A stretch of 64,000 bases of DNA from Armatimonadota bacterium (GTDB taxonomy: Bacteria; Armatimonadota; Fimbriimonadia; Fimbriimonadales; Fimbriimonadaceae): the NCBI GenBank assembly GCA_017303935.1, contig JAFLBD010000002.1:1-64000 (forward strand), given 5' to 3'. The translations under genes were made by a program, and so were the position numbers. The stretch's first letter is position 1. Each line of letters begins with the position of its first letter. Below are positions 60,099 through 64,000 of the stretch, in pieces. The notes under the pieces were generated by a model, which was not told the DNA's origin, searched no databases, and worked only from the letters and a program-made list of their open reading frames with translations.

Positions 60099-61109
60099 AT
60101 GAAGATCCTCATCGTCAAATTGAGCGCGATTGGCGATTGTCTTCATGCAACACCCGTGGCCCGAGCATTGCGCCAGACGTTTCCCGATGCAAAAATTGGA
60201 TGGGCGGTACATCCCCACTGCGCTCCAATTCTGGAGGGAAACCCGGACCTCGACGAGATCCACCTGATTCCACGAAAAAAGTTCTTCCGGGAATTTCCGC
60301 GAGCAATTTTGCCCGTTCGCCGGGAGAAGTACGACATCGCCATCGACTTACAAGGATTGATGAAATCAGGACTGGTCACCAAGCTTTCGAGCGCACCGAA
60401 GCGTATTGGGCCGGTTGAAGCTAAAGAGGGCGCACGAATGATGTACAACTTTCGCGTCGCTCGGGACAATGCGAACCTGCATGTGGTCGATGGGTACCTA
60501 AAATTGGCCGAAGCCGCTGGAGCAAAAGTTGTCCCAGCACCTCAAATGGTATTGCCGGACCGCACGGAGGACAAGCTTCAAATTGACAATCTCCTATCTG
60601 AGATTGGTATCGTCCCTGCCGATCGCTTGATCGTTTTGAATCCTAGCGCGGGCAGAGACATCAAACAGTGGCCGGCAGAGAGATTTGGAGAGCTTGCCCA
60701 TCAAATTCGGTCCAAATTTGATGCCAAGTTTCTGATCACAGGTGCTCCAGCAGATGCTCATCTCGCAGAGAGAATTCTATCGGCGTTTCCCGATGCCATC
60801 AACCTCACTGGCAAAACGAGCCTCACTGGCATGGGTGAATTGCTTCGAAGAGTTGAGCTATTTGTTGGCGGCGACACCGGCCCAATGCACATGGCTCAAG
60901 CCGCTAGCACTCGGGTGGTCGCGATTTTTGGGCCAACAAATCCAAAAACGCTTGGTCCGACCTTACCGATTCATCGCGTCGCCTATAACCGACAACCTTG
61001 CTCACCTTGCCGACACCGGGAATGCCCGATCGGCCGCCCTTGCCTGAATGATCTGGGCGTACAAGACGTCTATCAGTTGTGCGCCGAGATTTTACAAGAA
61101 CTGGACTGA
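60099..61109 (+). CDS. Glycosyltransferase family 9 (heptosyltransferase-type)
   Basis: 336 residues, GT-B fold. [19 protein letters not shown] and the C-terminal [16 protein letters not shown] with [14 protein letters not shown] are the GT9 signature of ADP-heptose:LPS transferases. It probably adds a sugar to lipopolysaccharide or surface glycan. TAAACT ends seven bases before the ATG, so the mRNA may be leaderless. The longer upstream frame is a shadow of the opposite gene. Its TGA overlaps the ATG of the following pseudopilin. Confidence 0.9.
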   Translation: MKILIVKLSAIGDCLHATPVARALRQTFPDAKIGWAVHPHCAPILEGNPDLDEIHLIPRKKFFREFPRAILPVRREKYDIAIDLQGLMKSGLVTKLSSAPKRIGPVEAKEGARMMYNFRVARDNANLHVVDGYLKLAEAAGAKVVPAPQMVLPDRTEDKLQIDNLLSEIGIVPADRLIVLNPSAGRDIKQWPAERFGELAHQIRSKFDAKFLITGAPADAHLAERILSAFPDAINLTGKTSLTGMGELLRRVELFVGGDTGPMHMAQAASTRVVAIFGPTNPKTLGPTLPIHRVAYNRQPCSPCRHRECPIGRPCLNDLGVQDVYQLCAEILQELD

Positions 61110-61786
61110 TGCAGCGGCGCGCATTCACTTTGATCGAGTTGCTTGTGGTCATCGCGATCATCGCGATCTTGGCGGCGATCCTCTTCCCGGTCTTTGCCCG
61201 TGCGCGGGAATCAGCAAACAAGACCGTCTGCCTTAGCAACCTACGACAATTTGGACTGGCATTTGCGATGTATCAGGACGATTCAGACGGCAACATGCCA
61301 GATCGTCGAGACCTGAAATCGACACTCGGATACCGGCCCTGGACCTCGTGGCCACCAAGCGACCCGAGAGTGGGTTGGGCATGGTCGATTCTCGGCCCCT
61401 ATGCGAAATGGGGCTATCTCACGTGCCCCGCGTCTCGTTCGCGATTTACCGAAGTACCCCAGGTCAAACAAACCGTGGCTGAAAATGTCTACACCTACTA
61501 TTGGATGTGGCGATTCGACCGAGTCGACGACCCAGTTCCGCTCGATAACTTTTGGGGGAAAACCGTGGATCAAGCTGTGACGGATTTGCAGGCAAGCGGC
61601 AACACGACGGTGGGTAATCCAGACGGCCCTTCGCAAGTCGAACTCGTCGTCGATCCGTATTTCCCAAAGACTATTCCAACCGTGCCAGCAGCATTGAAAG
61701 GCAAGACCTCGCATTTGAACGGCAGAAACCGGCTGTTCTTGGACCTTTCGGCAAAGTTCGTCGCCGACTCAAGAACAACAAACTAA
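61109..61786 (+). CDS. DUF1559-like pseudopilin
   Basis: 225 residues with the complete signature [21 protein letters not shown] at the N terminus. The mature part begins [21 protein letters not shown] and has a Trp-rich middle ([34 protein letters not shown]). Coupled to GT9 by the TGATG overlap, which is an odd pairing of a transferase with a pilin. It has a tandem, diverged paralogue 98 bases downstream. Confidence 0.9.
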   Translation: MQRRAFTLIELLVVIAIIAILAAILFPVFARARESANKTVCLSNLRQFGLAFAMYQDDSDGNMPDRRDLKSTLGYRPWTSWPPSDPRVGWAWSILGPYAKWGYLTCPASRSRFTEVPQVKQTVAENVYTYYWMWRFDRVDDPVPLDNFWGKTVDQAVTDLQASGNTTVGNPDGPSQVELVVDPYFPKTIPTVPAALKGKTSHLNGRNRLFLDLSAKFVADSRTTN

Positions 61787-61883
61787 GAACCCCTTTGTAT
61801 TTTACGAACTAGGCGAAGTTCAACAGAGTTTTGGGCGTTCGCCATTTCATCAACGATTCGGAAAGTCGTAGCGTCTAACAGAT

Positions 61884-62663
61884 ATGCGCCGCTCCGATTA
61901 TCTTGATGAAGTAAGTTATCGGCGAAAGATCTCGTTATGGGACGTTGTTGTCGTCACTGCAATCTGCATGGTTTTGGCGGCAGTACTTTCACCTGTATTC
62001 CCCATCGAATCTGGACAAGCCCGTAATTCAGTCTGCGTCAGTAACCTCAAGTATTTTGGAACGGCACTTACCATGTATGTCGATGACTGCGACGGTCGAA
62101 TGCCTGACCGTCGTGACCTAAAAACTGAGCTTGGATTTCGACCGTGGACTTCGTGGCCGCCTACAGACCCAAGGGTTGGTTGGGCGTGGTCGATACTTGG
62201 CGTTTATGAACATCGGTACGGCCTCAATTGCATCCTTTCAAGAGAAATGTTCGCCGATGTGCCACAAGTTAAGCAAGCCGTCAAAAAGAGCGAATTCACT
62301 TACGATTTGAGGCGGAAGTTGAATGGTGTTAGCTCAATTGGTAAGCCAGTCAGCACTGAAGAATCGTTCACCTATTTTTGGATGTGGGGGTTCGATCGCA
62401 TCGAGTATCCAGTTCCGAGTAATAATTTTTGGGGGAAAACCATCGACCAAGCCGTGATGGACTTGCAAGCAACCACAAAAATTGGTGTCAATAATTCGGA
62501 CGCCTTATCACAAGTTGAACTGATTTCAGACCCATACTTTCCATCAGATATCCCGACAGTGCTGCCGGAGCTCAGAGGGAAGACTCCACACACGAAGGGC
62601 ATAAGCACCTTGTTTCTAGACCTCCGAGCAAAGTTTGTTCCTGTCCCTAAAACAACAAACTAA
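61884..62663 (+). CDS. Diverged pseudopilin paralogue with a broken prepilin signature
   Basis: 259 residues. From NSVCVSNLKYFGTALTMYVD onward it parallels the preceding protein ([46 protein letters not shown]), but the N terminus reads YRRKISLWDVVVVTAICM in place of [18 protein letters not shown]: the Gly/Ala-Phe-Thr-Leu-Ile-Glu cleavage motif is lost, and Asp replaces the conserved Glu. An extra segment of about 25 residues sits in the middle. It may be a non-processed membrane-bound paralogue or a degrading copy. Confidence 0.75.
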   Translation: MRRSDYLDEVSYRRKISLWDVVVVTAICMVLAAVLSPVFPIESGQARNSVCVSNLKYFGTALTMYVDDCDGRMPDRRDLKTELGFRPWTSWPPTDPRVGWAWSILGVYEHRYGLNCILSREMFADVPQVKQAVKKSEFTYDLRRKLNGVSSIGKPVSTEESFTYFWMWGFDRIEYPVPSNNFWGKTIDQAVMDLQATTKIGVNNSDALSQVELISDPYFPSDIPTVLPELRGKTPHTKGISTLFLDLRAKFVPVPKTTN

Positions 62664-62705
62664 AATGCCCTGGACCAAAGTCGGCCCAGGGCACTTCGTA
62701 TTTTG
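62664..62705. terminator. Hairpin between pseudopilin and Spy-like genes
   Basis: TGCCCTGG, 12-base loop, CCAGGGCA, followed by CTTCGTATTTT. The T-run is imperfect. Probable terminator for the plus-strand gene and perhaps for the minus-strand gene. Confidence 0.6.
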
Positions 62706-62736
62706 CGAAAGGTTAGTTAGGCTGAGTTCCGCCTGA

Positions 62737-63513
62737 TCACGGGCGTCCGCCGCCTGGTCGACCAGTACCGGTTCCGTTACCTTGACCGTTTGCACCCGCG
62801 GTTGCCTTGAAAGGCGCGCCACCGAGCTTCTTGAGGTTTTCGAGGTCAGTTTCTGTCAGAAGTGACTTCAACTTTTCGTCCAGACTCTTGTTCGCGGCCT
62901 CCATCTTGGCTTGCATATCTTCTCGGGACATGCCTTGACCACCATTTTGTCGAGCAGCCCGCATTTCGTCCATCATCGCTTGATTTGCGTTCTTGGCATC
63001 TCGGAATGCGTTGTTGATCTTCGTTCGAACAGCAGGATCCAGGTTCAACGCCTTTTGAACGTCTGCACTTTGAACCGCTCGGATTCCAGCGATTTGGACT
63101 CGGATTTCGAAGAATCGGGATTCTTGTTCGTCAGTCAAGACCTTCTTAATTTCGCTAGCTACTTCTTTGTCGAGTTGAGCAGCGATCTCTTGTGGATTCT
63201 CGCCATTTTGACGAGCAGCCATCAATCGCTCGCGCATCACCGACATGTAGTCTTGCTGCAGCTTGTCGAGCTTGCCGATTTGCTCTTCAGTGAGCTTCAG
63301 ATCAGCGCGAACATCCGCTCGGTTCAGCAGTTGGAAACCACTGCCTTCCATCACGTTGTTCTGCATCATGCCCATTCGACCGCCACCTTGCTGGCGACCG
63401 TTCTGGCCATTTCCTCGTTGTGGTGGAGCGGTTTGACCGCTGTCTTGAGCGAATGCCGATCCAACCAAAATCACGCCCATGGCGAGCACGAAAAATGTTC
63501 TTAAAGCCTTCAT
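62737..63513 (-). CDS. Spy/CpxP-like periplasmic protein
   Basis: 258 residues. Signal peptide (FVLAMGVILVGSAFAQ), a Gln/Gly/Asn-rich linker, then a helical LTXXQ-type region (LKLTEEQIGKLDKLQQDYMS and VLTDEQESRFFEI), followed by a second helical part and a Gly-rich tail (GTGTGRPGGGRP). LTXXQ proteins such as Spy and CpxP chaperone or monitor envelope proteins; that function is inferred from motif only. AGGAGAGG is about 12 bases before the ATG. Confidence 0.75.
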   Translation of the reverse strand: MKALRTFFVLAMGVILVGSAFAQDSGQTAPPQRGNGQNGRQQGGGRMGMMQNNVMEGSGFQLLNRADVRADLKLTEEQIGKLDKLQQDYMSVMRERLMAARQNGENPQEIAAQLDKEVASEIKKVLTDEQESRFFEIRVQIAGIRAVQSADVQKALNLDPAVRTKINNAFRDAKNANQAMMDEMRAARQNGGQGMSREDMQAKMEAANKSLDEKLKSLLTETDLENLKKLGGAPFKATAGANGQGNGTGTGRPGGGRP

Positions 63514-63601
63514 ATCTTTATCTACCTCTCCTCAAAACTGGAGAACTGTATGGCTCAGACGCACAACAGTTTCACTTGTTCTGTAAAAAGAACTCGAATT
63601 C

Positions 63602-64000
63602 TTAAACCTTTGTTCCCGAAAGTACTCGGTGAACGGCCTCGGCCTGATTCAAGTGGCGGTTTCCATGCTTACAAACGATCATCAGGACGTCAAATCCATT
63701 CCACTTGATGAACTTGGCCCCATCGCTTTGCACGCGGACCTTTGCCAAATCGGCGGTCATCGCTCGTGGCAGCATCGCCTTTACCTTTCGAAGGTTCGCT
63801 ACATATTGCTCGACCACCGAATGATCGTATTGCCGCTTCTCCGGTTCAAACGCGGGCGGGACCGGAACATTGGGCCGCAACATGCCGCCAAGAATGAACT
63901 TCGCCAACATCGTGTGCCGTGCGTCCGAGTCATTAACTCCGCTGCCTGAAGCTAACGCCGTCTCTAGTCGCTGGGTCGCGTTCAAATCAGCTTTAACCAA
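63602..64000 (-). CDS. DinB-superfamily protein, C-terminal part
   Basis: The 5' end lies beyond the right edge. About 132 residues are visible. The C terminus HGNRHLNQAEAVHRVLSG is the H-x(3)-H-x(2)-Q metal-binding end of DinB/YfiT-like four-helix proteins. The start is not in the window; the first codons seen include a half copy of the TTAACC palindrome (63993-64000), cut by the edge. The function of the family (thiol transfer or metalloenzyme) cannot be specified here. Confidence 0.6.
   Translation of the reverse strand: MVKADLNATQRLETALASGSGVNDSDARHTMLAKFILGGMLRPNVPVPPAFEPEKRQYDHSVVEQYVANLRKVKAMLPRAMTADLAKVRVQSDGAKFIKWNGFDVLMIVCKHGNRHLNQAEAVHRVLSGTKV

Noticed and set aside
1-64000. CRISPR arrays, insertion sequences, integrases and rRNA
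   Set aside because: None seen: no regularly spaced repeats, no transposase or integrase motifs, no rRNA-like sequence.

Overview
The window is a gene-dense piece of a bacterial chromosome with roughly balanced base composition. Several traits point to the Armatimonadota, probably Fimbriimonadales-like, although this is inferred from gene content and not from a marker comparison: tandem PEP-CTERM proteins, several DUF1559-like type II/IV pseudopilins with the [18 protein letters not shown] signature, an S-layer-homology protein, DUF1800 and DUF1343 (NamZ) proteins, many secreted proteins of the sheet-rich type, and many genes whose -10-like box sits only 6-9 bases before the start codon (leaderless mRNA). 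I saw no phage, insertion sequence, CRISPR array or rRNA. One tRNA gene is present.

Layout. 1-5.1 kb: start of an S-layer-homology protein, a Y-family polymerase, a large secreted carbohydrate/peptidase-type scaffold protein, folE2 and a tiny lipoprotein, all on the minus strand. 5.2-9.6 kb: an M50-like membrane protein and two interleaved ABC-2 ATPase/permease pairs. 9.6-19.7 kb: the two subunits of a 3-oxoacid CoA-transferase as separate distant units, a solitary rplA, a saccharopine-dehydrogenase-family enzyme, a coiled-coil/Ig-like pair, mtnA, a degenerate receiver domain, a cyclophilin lipoprotein and a beta-propeller-dockerin protein. 19.8-32.7 kb: UbiD, a frameshifted secreted gene, prfA-maf, orphan sdhA, GNAT, Bax-inhibitor-1, methyltransferase, MobA-like transferase, ribH and an AspT-type transporter.

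32.8-43.1 kb is a ribosomal protein supercluster: rpsN-rpsH-rplF-rplR-rpsE-rpmD-rplO-secY-adk-map, infA, then rpmJ-rpsM-rpsK-rpoA-rplQ-truA-rplM-rpsI. It starts at rpsN, not rplN or rplE, lacks rpsD, and truA has no ordinary start codon. A tRNA-Leu(GAG), a polysaccharide deacetylase and a fused guanylyltransferase/PMM-like protein follow.

46.8-49.4 kb holds three tandem PEP-CTERM paralogues, each with its own promoter, terminator and a strongly structured 5' leader. 49.4-64 kb: DUF1800, a small basic protein divergent from a Fur-family regulator with a duplicated 16-bp box between them, a complete envelope-stress module (ECF sigma, zinc anti-sigma, RseB-like, HtrA) with two matching ECF-type promoters, holB and a cyclic-di-AMP PII-like receptor, a pseudopilin, NamZ, PIG-L, GT9, two further tandem pseudopilins, a Spy/CpxP-like protein and the end of a DinB-fold protein.

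The strongest unexplained signal is a recurring palindrome TTAACC-N4-GGTTAA, seen about eight times inside and between genes. Other features worth follow-up are the dominance of the CGA arginine codon in highly expressed genes, the structured PEP-CTERM leaders (one with pseudoknot topology) and the shared ECF promoter pair.
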